From positions 87,001 to 151,000 of the forward strand of contig RSEE01000112.1 in NCBI GenBank assembly GCA_003971905.1: a DNA stretch of 64,000 nt. Direction: 5' to 3'. The notes below the pieces were generated by a model. The model did no database searches and was not told the origin of the DNA. It was given only the letters and a program-made list of their open reading frames with translations. The translations under genes were made by a program, and so were the position numbers. How positions within the stretch are numbered: the first letter of the stretch is position 1; the number at the start of each line of letters is the position of its first letter. Shown one piece after another: positions 1 to 12,553 of this stretch. Source of the DNA: Moniliella sp. 'wahieum'. Taxonomy: Eukaryota > Basidiomycota > Moniliellomycetes > Moniliellales > Moniliellaceae.

Positions 1-578
1 CCTTGCCTGAGTCGGGGGGGGGGATCGATCGAGGGGTGATGCCGCTTCCTCAGGTAAGAATGTCCCGGCACGTCGGTACGTCGGTGTAGCTGTGTTCCCC
101 TCCGCCCCGCTTAGTCTGGGTTGGGTCTGCGGGATGGCCGTGCCAGCCTGGGGCGCTGTGTGCGGCTCATCGCGTTCGGATTGCTGCGATTGTCCTAGGC
201 AGAGTTTGTACCATGTGTTTTTTATGATGCCCACCCAAGGATGGGGCAGAAGCAAACGCAGGCACCAGCACCGCGTTCTTATCGAGCTCGTCGTGCTGTC
301 TGCGTTCACTGGGGTGGAAACGCACGGTGAGGGGGCACCCTCTGATGAAGCAGAAGTGCAATCCTTATCCTTGTTGACGAGACGGGCGTTGGAAACGCTC
401 CGCGTCCTCCCCGCCATGGAATGGCGCATCTCCTTTCCTACCCATTTGCCTGACCATAGCGTCGCGCACAAGGCCAGTGGGCATTGTGCTGTGCCCCGCG
501 GGACAGACACGATGGCCGGGACTACATAGCCGTCGATCATCCATCCCATCCCCTCCGGTCCCGCCGACCTCCCCCCCC
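1..578. other. left edge, no supported gene
   Basis: This stretch lies downstream of the oxygenase gene, which ends at 579. Short open frames exist on both strands (for example 92-529 plus, 167-361 minus), but none shows a domain, a plausible start context or a splice structure that I recognise. A G-run sits near position 15. It may contain the end of a gene lying to the left, but nothing shows this. Confidence 0.5.
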
Positions 579-1493
579 TCACCCGAACGTAACGTCCGAC
601 CGGAGCACCCACTTGACTCCGGCCGTAGGTGGGCGCGCTTCGTGCAGCATGCATGCCTGTCCCCACACACGGTGCCCCACCCCACCGCCGCCGCCGCCGG
701 CACGCCACCCAGGTCAGCAACCAACCGATACCGATTCGTTTGTGTCTCCCTTGGCAGTCGCAGCCGCTCGGAAGGGAGGGGGGGGGGGGGACGTACATCG
801 CCATGGCGGTGGAGCAGTGCGGCGCCTCGTTCGAGCGGCATGACAATTTCCTTATCGGGTCGCTTGGCATGGTCCTGGTAAAACACCGTCTCGCCGCCTA
901 CCACGCCATCTTGTGCGCCCGTCAGGTAAATGAGCAGTGTCCATTCTCTTTTTGCCCGTGATGGTATCCACCACACTACCATCGTAGTGCGCGCCAAACG
1001 CCTGGCCGGGCAGGTAACGGTACACACGAATGTTGGAGTTGAGACCGGTGGCGTGCAAGCCTTTGATCTTTCCTTCGCTGCCCACCCAGGTACGGCAGGC
1101 AGGCGCGAGCAACTGCCACAAGGTATGGGCAAACTGCACGTCCTCAATCGACCAGCGCTCGTTGCTACGACTCGCTTCGCCTCGTCGCGCCGGCGGCGGG
1201 GAGGAGGAAGGGTGGGCATCGCACGCCTGGATCAGCGCATGGCACTCTTGCCGAGTGAAAAAGTTGTGCACCACCCCCAGTTGGTCTGCTAGGCGCCAGT
1301 CGATCGAGCTGGGGTCCAACCCGGGCTGCGGCGCCAAGCGCGGCCACACCATGCGGGCCCCCGACCGGGACCCAGCACGTGGGCCGCCCGCCTTGCTCGG
1401 CGCTTGCGACGGTGCAGACTTGGATTTGGCTTTGGCTTTGGATTTGGGGTTGGAGGTGGTGGTGGCGGCGGGCGTGGACTTGGACTTGGCCAT
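579..1493 (-). CDS. 2-oxoglutarate/Fe(II) dioxygenase (prolyl 4-hydroxylase-like)
   Basis: Predicted soluble dioxygenase using 2-oxoglutarate, O2 and Fe(II) to hydroxylate a substrate that cannot be named. The ATG at 1493 opens a Lys/Ser/Ala-rich basic N-terminus. Then come a segment with NFFTRQEC (near 1250) and the jelly-roll core NIRVYRYLPGQAFGAHYDGS, carrying the HxD iron ligands (HYD) near 990. REWTLLIYLTG follows near 930 and GGETVFY near 890. An intron at 657-796 (donor GTACGT, acceptor CAG, phase 0) joins ALLHRHGD to ACMLHEA, which supplies the distal His; KWVLRSDV follows and the stop is at 579. One base appears lost near 955, where GKK should run into REWTLL; no splice sites flank this slip. 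The length, about 255 residues, suits the family. The fold call is firm; the substrate is unknown. Confidence 0.85.
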
Positions 1494-2249
1494 GCTGCTC
1501 GCCGTGGGGAAGGCAGGTGGGTGGGGGGACGCGGCGGTGGTGGAACAGAGGTGGGAGAGTGCGGCTGCCCTCGCCGTGCCGTGACGTCAGCGGCTGCCCC
1601 TTCGGGTGGCGGCGGCACAGCGGAGCAAGAATGAAAGCCAGCAGTTCGAGACGCCCAACCGACCATTTCCACCCGCTGCGCACCAAGAAAGAAGCAAGAG
1701 GGGACGGAGAGACAAGAGCGGGGGGCGCTTCGTTCTTCGTTCTTCGTACTTCGTGCGCACACCCGCTCGCAGGAGCATCTCTTATGTGTGCAGAACTGCC
1801 GGTGAGCCCCACCAGCCATGGAGAACAGGTCATCTCGCTGCCTGCCCCCGCCCCTTTCCAGCAGCACAGCAACCATCACGAAACCCCCAGCGTCCATCAA
1901 AAGCAATATGTACGACGAGCGGATAAGACCCGCGGGTGGACCATATCCATACGAGGCCTGGGGCTAGGTCTGAAAGGCCTCAAACCATCAACGAACTCTC
2001 CCCCCTCACCCGCCAAAAGACCACGGATCAGTCCGCAAGCTTTGTGACATATGCGACCAATAAAGAAGATGAAAAAGAGAGCCAAGGGAAGCTGTGTGCC
2101 GATGTATACACTCAGCTGCACCCTAGAGGCCACCACCAAAAGAAAAGGGGAAAGCCGACAGAAAACCCAACTGTTCAAGTCAAGAGACCAAGAGAGATCG
2201 AGAGATGAAGAGAAAAAGAGAGAGAGAGTGCACAAGGCATCGATGCAAA
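1494..2249. other. intergenic: oxygenase promoter and chitin synthase 3' flank
   Basis: This region separates two tandem minus-strand genes. It holds the promoter and 5' UTR of the oxygenase gene, including the CRE-like site at 1582, a short TTCTTCG-type repeat around 1730, and the 3' flank of the chitin synthase. The open frames seen here on both strands are compositional and show no domain. Confidence 0.5.
1582..1589. promoter_or_regulatory. CRE-like palindrome TGACGTCA
   Basis: A perfect 8-bp CRE/ATF site lies 89 bp upstream of the oxygenase ATG. Such sites bind bZIP factors in fungi. The match is seen in the sequence; its function is inferred from position. Confidence 0.4.
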
Positions 2250-5200
2250 TCACGCTCCCATTGTTTCCGCCAGCAACCGTTCCACCGTCTGGTTCAACCA
2301 CACTTTGCGGTCCACGAGCGACGTGGCGTACTTGCGCTCCAGCTGCAGTCGGACCTGCTTCTTGGTCAAGACGGACAAATCGGACGAGGCAAGCAAGGCG
2401 CGCACATCCGCCTCCAGTACCGCCTCGGACGGCGCGCCGGACGGGAACCGTACCCTCCTTCGCGCAACGATGCGGGCGCCGCCACCCACGCGCCCGGACC
2501 GACATAGCCGCCGTACCCGTGGCCCAGGTGGGACCCTTGGCCCGATCCGTTGTGCACCGAGCGCGAGGGAAGAGAACGGTGCACTGAGCCGGGCCCATAG
2601 TGCAGCGGGCTGGGCACGCCCGACGGGTAGCCCGCTGGGTGCACCGTTCCCTGTCCCGAGAAGGCGGGCGCGGGCAGCGGGTACCCACTCATCATCGAAC
2701 CCTCTGGATGCACGCCCGCCGCACCATACACCGACCCCGCCCCGTCCCAGGGGCTGTGGCCAAACAGACTGCCTTCCCCCTTGGCAGGCACGAAGTTGCT
2801 GCCCGCATACCCCGACGCCCACGACTTGGCCACCGAGCCGTAGTCCGATGCGAAGCCCGCTTGGGCGGATTTGGTGTCCAAGTCGGCGTGCGCGTCGAGC
2901 AGGGAGCCGACCGATCGGTTGGAGCCTTGCTCCCACAACTCGGTTTCGTACTCGGCCCATGTCTTGAGGGGAATTTCGGTGGGATCAAAAGTGCCCTCGT
3001 CGTGGATCACTACTTTTTTCCCCGTGTCGCCGGTCACGACGCGCGTGTTGCCCCAGGAAAAGTCGTCCATGTGCCAAAACGAGTAGAGCGGGAGAAAGAG
3101 GGACCAGACGGGGATACCACAAATGTAGACAACCATCCACCCAATCATCTCAAACTTGCGATGCAGGAGAAAGATGATGGCTTGCAGGCCGTAGATGGCG
3201 CAGAGGAGAATGATCGAGGTGAGCGGGATGCTGCCTTCGTGCGTGGCAACAACGACGATCAAGTACACAATGTAAGCCACCCGTAACAGGTGCAATCACC
3301 GTAGACAGAAGATCGATCATGACGATAAATCGCATGGAGAACTGGAGGTGAACGTGTCAATACATCGGTTCTCTCTTCCCTTGCCGCAAAAACAAATTAA
3401 GTGAACGCAAAGCATGGAGGAAGACGTACACAGCAAAACCCACACAGTCCCGGGGTCCAAATCAGCTCAAACAAATTGTGCACCGTCGAATTGATCCAAC
3501 GACGACGCTGGGACAACAGTACCTGCCATGAATTGGGTGCGGTCGTCTTGCACTTGGCGGGGCTGTAGAACTGGGTCTTGAACTGAGGAAAGTGCTTGAG
3601 AACAGGGTGGTGAGGTACCGATCTTCGCCCAGGTGGAGCAGGTTTTTGGTGTGCAACGTGTCCACCCGATTCTCACTGTACTCCTCCACCACAGAGGTGG
3701 CCACAAACAGGGGCCGATGCGTGTCGGGGGTACGAAGACGGAAGATGGAAAAGCAGCCGGGGCATGTGACGGAAGAGAAGAGCGACTCGAACGCTTTGGT
3801 CAGGTAGTGCGAGATGTAGTACTCGTACACTTGCAGCATGGTGATGATGCTCTCCTTGGCGTTGCTTAAGGCCGTTTCCCACAAAGGCCAATGACCTTCT
3901 TGTCTTTGGAGAAAAAGGAAATAAAGTGGGCAAGACACATGGTGTCCACCACCGTATCGGCGTCCACTTGCAGCACATACTCATAAAAGGATGGATTGAC
4001 GCCAATCACGTTCTTGATTTGATGATACATCTCCAACTCCATCGGGTTCATGGGGAACCAAAGTGGACCTTGTTAAAAAAGCGCATGAGGATCAACTGCG
4101 AATCCCGTTTGCCCCGGTTGCCTGGCCGGGACCGTTCGCTAGGCTTGCCTACCTTCACCACAACAAGGTAGGGCACCACGTGGCCCAAATTCGTACAGCC
4201 CCGAATACACCTTGGCCATATTGTGTTGCTTGGTGCCCTCGCCTAGGGAGAGGAAGGAGAGCGGTTCGGGGTCCACCTGCGGATTGGCCCCCAATACGTC
4301 CAACACGATTCGCGGCGTAGGACGATCGTTGCCACTGCCGACGATCATTCCGTCGCAGATGATCAGGAGCAGCTTGCGCTTGTCGTCGTACTTGAGGCTA
4401 GCGAGGGAATTGACCGTCTTGCGGATCTCTTCGTCACCCTCAGTGTAGCACGGCACTTGGCAAACAACAAACTTGTCCTGTTCGGGCGGCATCTGATGCG
4501 GAAGAACTGAAGCGCCGACAAGAACTTGAAGCCAATGATCGATACCATAAAGATCGACAGGGCAAGAAGGATGTAATTGGCAAACTTGCAAGCCGCATCG
4601 CTCCGATGATCCACCTCGCCAATGAGATACAGATTACGAAGACAGACCTTTTGGCGCGCCATCACGGCCGGGTCGATCTTGAGATCGCGCATCTTCTTGC
4701 TAATGTCGCCGCCTTGGGCGGACTTGAACAGCTGCACGATCGAGGGATCTAGGATCACAGGGCTGATCCCATCGGGTACCTGCTGCCCGTCCGGAGCCTG
4801 GAGCACGCCTTGGTCGCCTGGTTGACATAATCGGTAATCTCGTACACCTTGTCATCGTAAATCGCCACAATGCGGCCGTCGCTAACAAAAGTTTTCACCT
4901 CCGACTTGGTGTACCCCAAAAATCCCACCCGGGCCGTATACCGCATCACCCACATTGCTCATAGTACCAGTCGGGGCGAGCATCCGTGGTGTGAATGGAG
5001 CGGAAGTCGTGGTACTGCATGTTGGTGTCGGTCTCGTTGGTCGAGGAGAGCTGAACCCAGGGCGAGATGGAGCCCGTCACTCCGTTGCACAGTGCATTGA
5101 CTTGCACGGGGAAGATGGGGGTCGCATCTTGGCCCGCATAGCGCATAATCTGCTTGCTCGGCACGACGGGAATCGTAGACAGGTGGGTCTTGGCCAGCTT

Positions 5201-8200
5201 GGTCAGATCAAACACTTCGCCACGGATGGCTGTAAAGGCATGGGCTGGGTTCTTGTGGTTGGAAAACTCTTGCTGGTTGTACACATGCTGGGTGGGGCAA
5301 ATGATGCGGCCCATGACGGCGATCACAAAGACGGCGCATCCGCATACCAGCCAGATCATCATGTTGATGGCCAGCTTTTCCCGCCATGCCTGGCGAATGT
5401 CCAACGCTTCATCCCGCACCACTTGAGAACCAAGCTGGGGATCCAGAAGGTCAAGGCCCACGTAATTACGACCCATTCCTTACGCGCCGACGTCGCTTCC
5501 TCTTCCACCGCCACTGCTCCTTCTCTTCATCTCCCAGTTTGCGCATCACCTCCTCGTCCCCATCCTCGGCGTTGGTTTGGCCCGACGCACCGTTGCGCAC
5601 GCCCGCTGGCAATCCAGCAAACATATTCTCGGACGGGGCATAGGCCACCGACGCGGCAGCGACGGAACCGTCGGGACGGCTCAGTTCGGATCCCAAACTA
5701 CGTGCATCGGGGCCACCGCCCCCTCCGCTTCCCATGATTACCGGAGGATGAAGAAACTGGTCGGCATCCCTGCCGTCGTCGCCCAGTGTAAATGTGAGAT
5801 TGTGTTCCATATCGGTCGTACCATGATCTGCCACCGTATCCATCTCGTCCACAGGTGACCGACCCGTGATGTCTCGTCCACCAGCCCCTCAGGAGAGTAA
5901 GGGTCCACGTGTTCTTGCCGGGCCAAGGCCTGTTGGTCGGCCAGGACACGTCGATTGTGGGCACGCATTTCGTCCGGATCGCCAATCCGCAGCTCGTCCT
6001 CCAGCTCCCGAAAGGAGGCAAAAGCCAGAAAGACCTTGGACCGTCCTAGGGCAGCATGGTAATCGTCCCAGTCCATCACCTCCTTTGCGTCAGCGACCTT
6101 CTTCATCGCCTCACTTCCTTGGGCATACCCCATATCGAGTTTCTCCAACGACGCCGTCTCGGCGTACCGTTGGCAAAACTCAACGTATGTCATTCCCACA
6201 CTAAACTCGGTGACAAACCGACCCGCCATCTCGGCCAAACCGAGCAGGGCAACTTGGTCCTTGATCAACTGGACCTCCACTTGGTTCGGAATTTGGTTCT
6301 CATTGGGACGGATACAAAAGACAAACCACGGTTTGGTATTGTTGATCGTATCAAACAGGCCTTCGAGCGCTTCTTGAAACTCGCCCATCACACCACAGAT
6401 GGTGGCCTTGGAAAGCTTTTCGTTGTCTTGCTGGTAATTATCCTCGTCGTCATCCGCCGTTTTGTTGTTGGCCCCTTTAGGGCGCACCGTGCCGGCCCGG
6501 GTCAAACCTCCCGTCGCCCCATTCTTTCGTCGTACCGACGGGGTACGAGTGGGCTCAACCGACTGCTGCGCCACAACGACCGCTTGGTCGTTGCGCGGAT
6601 CCGAGATGGTTTTGAGCGTCTTGGAACTAAACAAGCCACGGACAAAACTCGAGCTGGAACCAGGCGAGCGCTCATGACGTGTGCCGCCGTGCGCGCCGGC
6701 CAAAAGGCGAACAAAGTCCGAGTTGATCTTTTCGTCATTCTGTTCCAATAGGTTTTCCGACGAGTAGGTAACAGGTCCAGCGTAGTGCGATATGGTAAAT
6801 GTGGCGAATCCGGAACGGCTGATAGGGCCCACTTTGAACGCAGGATGGTTGCCCCACGTTTGCCAAACGCGTCGACCATCGTGTGATTCGTCTTTTTGGC
6901 ATCCGGCGGGACTGGTCATCGATAATGTGAACCAAGCCGCCGGGGCGATTGAGAAAGAGACGCAAGCTTTCCGAATTGTCAAAGTAGCTCACCTCGGGCA
7001 GGATCGCGCTCAAGCCCTCGTCGGCATACTCGTCCGTTTTCGACTCAAAGAGCGAGTGAAGGCACCAGCGATGCAGATACTCGGTAGCAAAATTAGTAAC
7101 CAGTTGGTCCAGACGAGAAGAACCGGCGCTCCCATACCGTCCGCCCATCAGGGGCGTCGCGACAAATCCGGGCATGTCGACCAACCCCACGTAGCAATCA
7201 AAATCTTCCCGACTGAGCTTGGAATTGATTTGTTCGCCAATCCAGGTGGGGAAAGGAAGCTGTACAGGGTCTTGGCCAACTCATCCCGGTTGGCCCCGGC
7301 GCCTTGCGTGTCACACAACACAGTACAAACTTCGTGGCGGATGAGCTTGGTCTGGAAGGTAAGCGCTTCTTCCAACCCTTTGGTGGCCACGCCAAGATAA
7401 CGAGCGACCAAGGCGAGTGTTTCCCCATTTCGCACTTGGGCCGGGTCAGCGGTACGGTTGGAGTCTTGGTAAAAGTCCAGGTTGCCCAGGTGGAGGATGG
7501 CGGCGAGGATTTGGCAAATGTTAGCCACTTGACGTTGGCTCATGCCTACGTTTTTGAATGCATGTTTGAGTTTGGCCAACTTGAGTGCATCGGCACGAAC
7601 AAATCCAGGCTGAAGGGCTCGACTTCCTGCGCCGTGAAGGTACCGAAAGGGAGGCTGACTGCTCTGCTCGGACACGGGTGGGAAGGAGAGAAACTCCTTT
7701 TCTTCGTCGGACGCACCAGCAAAGAGGTAATGGAGTACATGAAACGTGCGGTCGCCTGAGGCATGTTCGACAACCAGCCGTTTCTGGAGGTAGTACTCGA
7801 GCATTTTGCAGCCCACCAGTTTGCCTGCCTCGGTGTATTGCAATTCAGTGTACCGCACCCGGCTGACGCGTCGGCATTGTCCGAGGCAAAGTGTTTGCTG
7901 AAACTGTCAAGGATAAACTCGGCGGCAGGACTTGGTATGCTAGCTTGCTCCCTTTTTTGCCTGGGGGCGGGACGCCCAGTTCGACGAGTGCCTTGACACC
8001 CAGGCGACGGATCTCCGACTTGCCCGACGCTGTTTCACCGCTGCGGGAGTTACGGTGAGAAGAGGGAAGAGTCAGCAACAGAAGGATATTGGGAGGAAGG
8101 GTGCCTAGCATTCTTAACGGAAACCACAGAGTATATGTTGGGGTAATAATGTACAAAAAAGAATGCGGGTATATTCGTGTAGTGGGGAAAGAGGCGGGAA

Positions 8201-8642
8201 AAGATGTGGAAAATACGAAGATAGATGGGGAAAATCCGAAAGAGAGAGAAGAGAAGAGGAAGACGAACGTACTCGATAAGAATCGATTGGTCCTGGCCGG
8301 TGCGCATCAGTAGTAGTACGCGCGTCCGATGAGCTGGAAGAGATGGGGAGGCAAGACGCCGGTGCGGCGCTGCTTGTGGGGCTCGCGGGCATCCGCAATG
8401 TATTCGCGCAAGGTCTCGAGGGCGTTGACGGAGGCCATGGCGGCAGCGGGGGTGGCTGGGGCGGGCGGTGGCGGTGGCGGCGGCTGGTGCAAAGGGATTG
8501 AGGGCCACCAGGACACTGTCGCTGAGGTCGGTGTAGACAAAGCCAGAGACGAAGCGGTCGCGCAGGCTGGCGGCGACGTGTCGCTGCGGATGCTGGGCAG
8601 CTCCGACAGGCGCTCGGATGCGCGCGGAGCGTATGCGGCCAT
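2250..8642 (-). CDS. class V chitin synthase with N-terminal myosin motor domain
   Basis: Polymerises UDP-GlcNAc into chitin at the plasma membrane; its myosin head resembles Ustilago maydis Mcs1 and Aspergillus CsmA. Order along the minus strand: ATG at 8642; motor start ([15 protein letters not shown] near 8500); P-loop GETASGKSE near 8025 after a 232-nt intron (8041-8272); motor core to about 5900 (GLVDMPGFV near 7170); linker; membrane segment and cytochrome b5-like domain (5450-4950); second membrane region (4800-4500); GT2 catalytic part with QVDADT (near 3975), EDRYLTT (near 3620) and QRRRW (near 3500). An 88-nt intron (3342-3429, GTACGT donor) leads to [11 protein letters not shown] and further membrane helices. 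The C-terminus is a DEK_C domain ending at 2250. Length is about 2000 residues, as usual. At least ten single-base slips occur (near 8560, 7250, 6900, 3595, 3285, 2430 and elsewhere) with no stops otherwise. I read them as sequence errors rather than decay. Confidence 0.93.
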
Positions 8643-10175
8643 GGCGAACGCACGGGTGGTGGTGGTGGTGGTGGTGGGGCAGGGCAGAGCAAGGGCGAGG
8701 TGCCAGAGGGTGCTCGAGGATATATACAACCGTTCAGCGTTAATAGCACCATCCATCCGACGCCGCCCATCAGCGCCCACTCTCTATATAACCCCGCGTT
8801 AAGCGCAGCGCAGCACACTGCTCCTGTGCCCTGCCGCCGCCCAAGTCCGATGCGCATCCCATGTGCAGCACTGCGACGCTCGGTGCAAGCGCCCGGTGGG
8901 GTGGGCAGCTGATCCTGATCTGCGCCTGCCCATGTCGATGATGAATGATGAATGACGGTAACGGCGGCTCCATCCCACCCCGCCTGCTCTGCTCGCACCA
9001 CTGCCCTATGAATATCAACCCATCGGGAAAAGGCAGGCGAGGCGGGGATGAGGGTAGAAGGCAACAGAGGCAGGGGGATGCAGAAGAAAGATAGAAAGAA
9101 ACGTGGGAAACGCCGCCCCACCTCAAGGAAGATAGATCCATCCAAGATGCATTGACGCGGGGCGAGAAGGATAACCGACGAGGGGACGTAGAATTCGCGG
9201 GAAACGGACGAAGCTACAATTTGTCAAAGGGAAAAGGGGGGCACTGTCACGGGCGGGCGCCGCCAGGGGGCCCGCCCTGGGGTTTTTGGGGGTACAATCC
9301 CTTAGGCGACGGTAGGTCGACTCACGGTAGTTTCGGGCTTAGGCTCTGGTTGGTGTGTCCGAGCGGAGCTAGGGACGAGGAGAGGCCTTTGGTGGGGCGG
9401 CTGCACGTGTGGCAAGGCTGCGTCTGCACCGGCTTGGGCCGTAGTAACGTGTCTGAAGCCTCCGGGACTTGGGGACGGGAGGAGGAGGCAGCGGCGGACA
9501 AACACTGCCTTGACTGGGACTGGGAATCGCCGCGACCGAAGGAGGGCTCGCGCGATTGGACTGACGAAGGGCTGGAGGACGAGGTCGGAGGAGATGTCGG
9601 GCGCTAACAAGAGGAGCTGCCTGCACTGGATCAATTGGCTGGAAAACGGGCAGGAGTCGGACAGGATAGGCGGGAAAGGGACGAAAGTGGAGACGAGAGG
9701 ATGACGAGAGTGGAAGGTCGGGAAAAAGATCCCCATCAACCAGGGGTACAGGCAGGATCAAAAGGGAAACGGATACAAGAGGGTGTGTAGAAAGGAAGAC
9801 ATGTCAAAAGCGGGGTTGGTCGCCACAGGCGCGACCGAGAAAGGAAAAGGAAACGGGGATGGGGCGACAGTCGTCGCCACGGCACTGGAAGCTCGGTGGC
9901 CTTATTTAGGCCGGCCGACTTGGACTTGGGCGGGGGGCGACGATTGTCGCGCGGAGCATGGCCCTTCGGCCACGATACTTAATTTAGCCAACCATCATCA
10001 CACTTGGTTGGCCTGCGGAGCACGCTCTACTGGGCATGTGCGGAGCAGGCGGCCTTAGCTTGGGTCGGACCATCTCGTGTCCGCCGCAGCCCGTGACAGG
10101 CACAGGGTGGTAAAGGGTGTTGTGGCAAGCCAAGCCAACTAGGGTTGCGTACCAACGCAACGGTTGTTCTTGCGG
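8643..10175. other. 1.5-kb intergenic region, promoter of chitin synthase
   Basis: Between the chitin synthase start and the MFS transporter stop. The frames 9152-9607 (plus) and 9302-9739 (minus) overlap antisense, are Ser/Pro- or Gly-rich and show no domain; I do not call them. The 8720-8790 part holds TATA-like sequences. The rest is probably a long promoter and 5' leader of the chitin synthase plus the 3' flank of the transporter. Confidence 0.5.
8721..8726 (-). promoter_or_regulatory. TATA-like box of chitin synthase
   Basis: TATATA on the minus strand lies about 80 bp upstream of the chosen ATG at 8642, a typical spacing. An in-frame extension runs further upstream through this box, which argues for the ATG at 8642 as the true start. 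A second TATATA-like element lies near 8785. Confidence 0.4.
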
Positions 10176-12553
10176 TCATTCAAGGTGTTCCCGTTCCTCT
10201 TGCTTGGGGATGCGCAGCAGGAAGGTAACGGCCAACATCAACGCCAACAATGCCCCGCCCAGATCAAACCACCAGATCGCTTGTAACGTCTCCATCGTCG
10301 TTCCCTGCGCCGAACCGTACTCCCTATGTCCACCTGGACCAATCCACGACGTCCCATTGAGCCCCACGTGGCGGTACTCGGGCTTGAGGGTGAGGGACAG
10401 GACGGGGTACCCTTTCTCGCCCACGCTCGAGCCCCCGTTTCAGATACGGAGGTCATAATGGCTTGGGAAATGTTTGGAGCGTGACAAGCGCCGACCGGCA
10501 ACGCCTTGGTACCGCCGCGACACGTTGCTGTGATGAAGATGGAGGCTGCAGCAAAGGTGAGGTCCGGGGTGAACTGAACCGAGGGTGCGAGGCAGAAGCA
10601 TAACAAACAAAAGGTGAGTTGGTTGTCATAGGTGGGGTGACCCCACACAAGTTCCCATCATATGTGACTTCGTACGTACAGTGGAGAGAAAGATGCCCGG
10701 CATGGATAAGGCGTAGTAGCTCGTGTTGGGATTGTTGCACAGGAAAAATGCCGAGCCTGTTGCCGAGGCCAGACAGCCCACGCTAAAGATCACGTGGCCC
10801 GGGAGCAAGTGGAAGAGGCGGCCGACGGAAAACGTGGCCAAGATGCCAGCGACAAAGTTGGGGATCAGTAGAGCGCCGCCGTCATGCCGTCGGCACCTTG
10901 GAAGCGCAGCCAGAATTGGATGGCATAGAATTGGAACGAAGTAAACGAGCCCATCGACATGAAAAACACGGCACTGAGGCTCGAAAAGCCCTTGACGCGC
11001 CACAGGCCGTTGGGCACGATGGGGTCCTCGACCTTGGACTCGACATAGACAACACAGCTGCGCAAACAGGCCGCCACACCATACCACACCCATCATCGCC
11101 CCCACGTCAGACCACGTGCACGCCAACACAAGACACGAACCAAAACACGTACGAAGTAAGATCAGTCCCACAATCACCGTCACATAGGTAACGGCGCCCA
11201 ATGCGCGCTGCTCCCCTGCGTCAGACCAAACACGATCAATCCTACCGACGAGACGGCGAGGATGGCACCAGGAAAGTCAAACTTGCGTGCCGGGTGGGGC
11301 TTGGCGTCTCAGCAGTTCAAAGCGCCGTACGGTCCGCTCGGTCGGTGCGTACCGCGCCGCCAAAAGGAACAGGACCCCGGTAATGATGCGTTGACACCCG
11401 AGATCCAAGGTAGATGATGTTGGAAGGCACCGGCAAGAATGCCCCCGTCAAGTACCCCGTCGGACCCATCCCCCCCATGACGGAAAACACAACGGTTTTG
11501 CGCCGCCCGGGCTTGTAGATTCGGCCCAGGTAGCTATTGTATCCAAGGGAGGGGTCCGCGAGAAGGTATTAGTAATTTGCAAGGAATGTGTGCATGGGTA
11601 GGTAGGACGAGGAGGGAGGGGGGGAAGGCGTACCTGATACTAGCGGATGTCATTCCTGCCACACCAAGACCGAGGAAGGCACGAATAATCAGGTAGACGA
11701 TCCCGCTGTTGTTCCCGATCGCGGCACCCAAGATGGAACTAAACGTAAGCCAGAGAAGCGAGCTAAGAATCATGATTCTCGCCCCAAACATATCTGCCAA
11801 CGCACCGGCGACGACGACCATGACGCCGTTGGAGAGGGAGTAGGCGCGGACAACCACGGCGCCTGCGAGTTGGGCATGTGGAACCGTTCGAGCAGCTGCT
11901 TTTGCAGCACCATGGCGTTGCCTAGGTAATGCGCAAAAGGCCCTGGCCCACACAACATGATCGCAACAAACGCCACCTCGGCCGTGGCAGTGGGCAAGAT
12001 GACCGGACGCTGTTGGAGATATTGCCCTCGCGCGAATTTTCTTCGGCGTACGTGTCGGCCTGAAGACCCGGTTGGTGCTGCCGCAGAGCGCGGAGAGCAA
12101 TGCCAACATCTTGCAGGTCCGCCTCGCTGGGTTCCTCAGGGGTCATCTGTTTCGCCACCCAGCGCACCGCGCGGGCCAGCGTCGTGTGCACTGGCCCCTC
12201 GGTCGTGGGAGGAGCCGGGCACCCGCTGTGCTTGGCGATGGGAGCGACGTGGCGCCCTCCGCACCGGCGTCCTTGGCCGCGGTTCGGTCGGTTTGATGCG
12301 AAGCCGGCTGAGCCGCGATGCCCAAGACGGACAACTCGGCGTAGGGCGTGCTGGGCTCGGAAACTTTGGAAAAGGAAGGCCGACGACTGATGTCGGGCGT
12401 CTTCCAGGTGTCCTCGGCGGTGGCGGCGCCGGTGGCCCGCCGCTCGTACGGCAGCGTGTTCGTTTGCCCTGCTGGGAACATATCGAGCCCATCGGACGAG
12501 GTGCGTGCGAAGGCGCTGGGCCCGCTGTGCTCGTGGGGGCGTGGCGCTGACAT
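10176..12553 (-). CDS. MFS transporter, DHA2 / Atr1-like
   Basis: Predicted proton-driven efflux pump of the plasma membrane with 12-14 helices. The ATG at 12553 opens a long polar N-terminus with WKTPDISRRPSF. The first helices follow (EVAFVAIMLCGPGPFAHYLG near 11960), then the signature loop GALADMFGARIMILSS near 11790 and IIRAFLGLGVAGMTSASI. Intron 11534-11633 (GTACGC donor, branch-like CTAAT) leads to YLGRIYKPGRRKTVVFSVMG. Middle helices lie near 11200-10700. Intron 10574-10679 (GTACGT donor) leads to LTFAAASIFITSNVSRRYQG, a motif of the DHA2 group that includes yeast Atr1 (boron and aminotriazole resistance). The last helix (FDLGGALLALMLAVTFLL) precedes a polar tail that stops at 10176. 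Several single-base slips are present (near 12200, 11900 and 10500). The substrate cannot be told. Confidence 0.83.

Noticed and set aside
930..980. Intron in the oxygenase at the HxD region
   Set aside because: The only GT...AG pair would be about 32 nt; homologous protein continues on both sides with a one-base change of frame.
2250..8642. Chitin synthase as a pseudogene because of many frame breaks
   Set aside because: All breaks are one-base indels, catalytic motifs are intact, there are no substitution stops, and neighbouring essential genes such as eIF5A and Tim50 show the same defect.
9152..9739. Two antisense frames between chitin synthase and transporter
   Set aside because: No domain, simple composition and mutual overlap; they fit a long promoter better.
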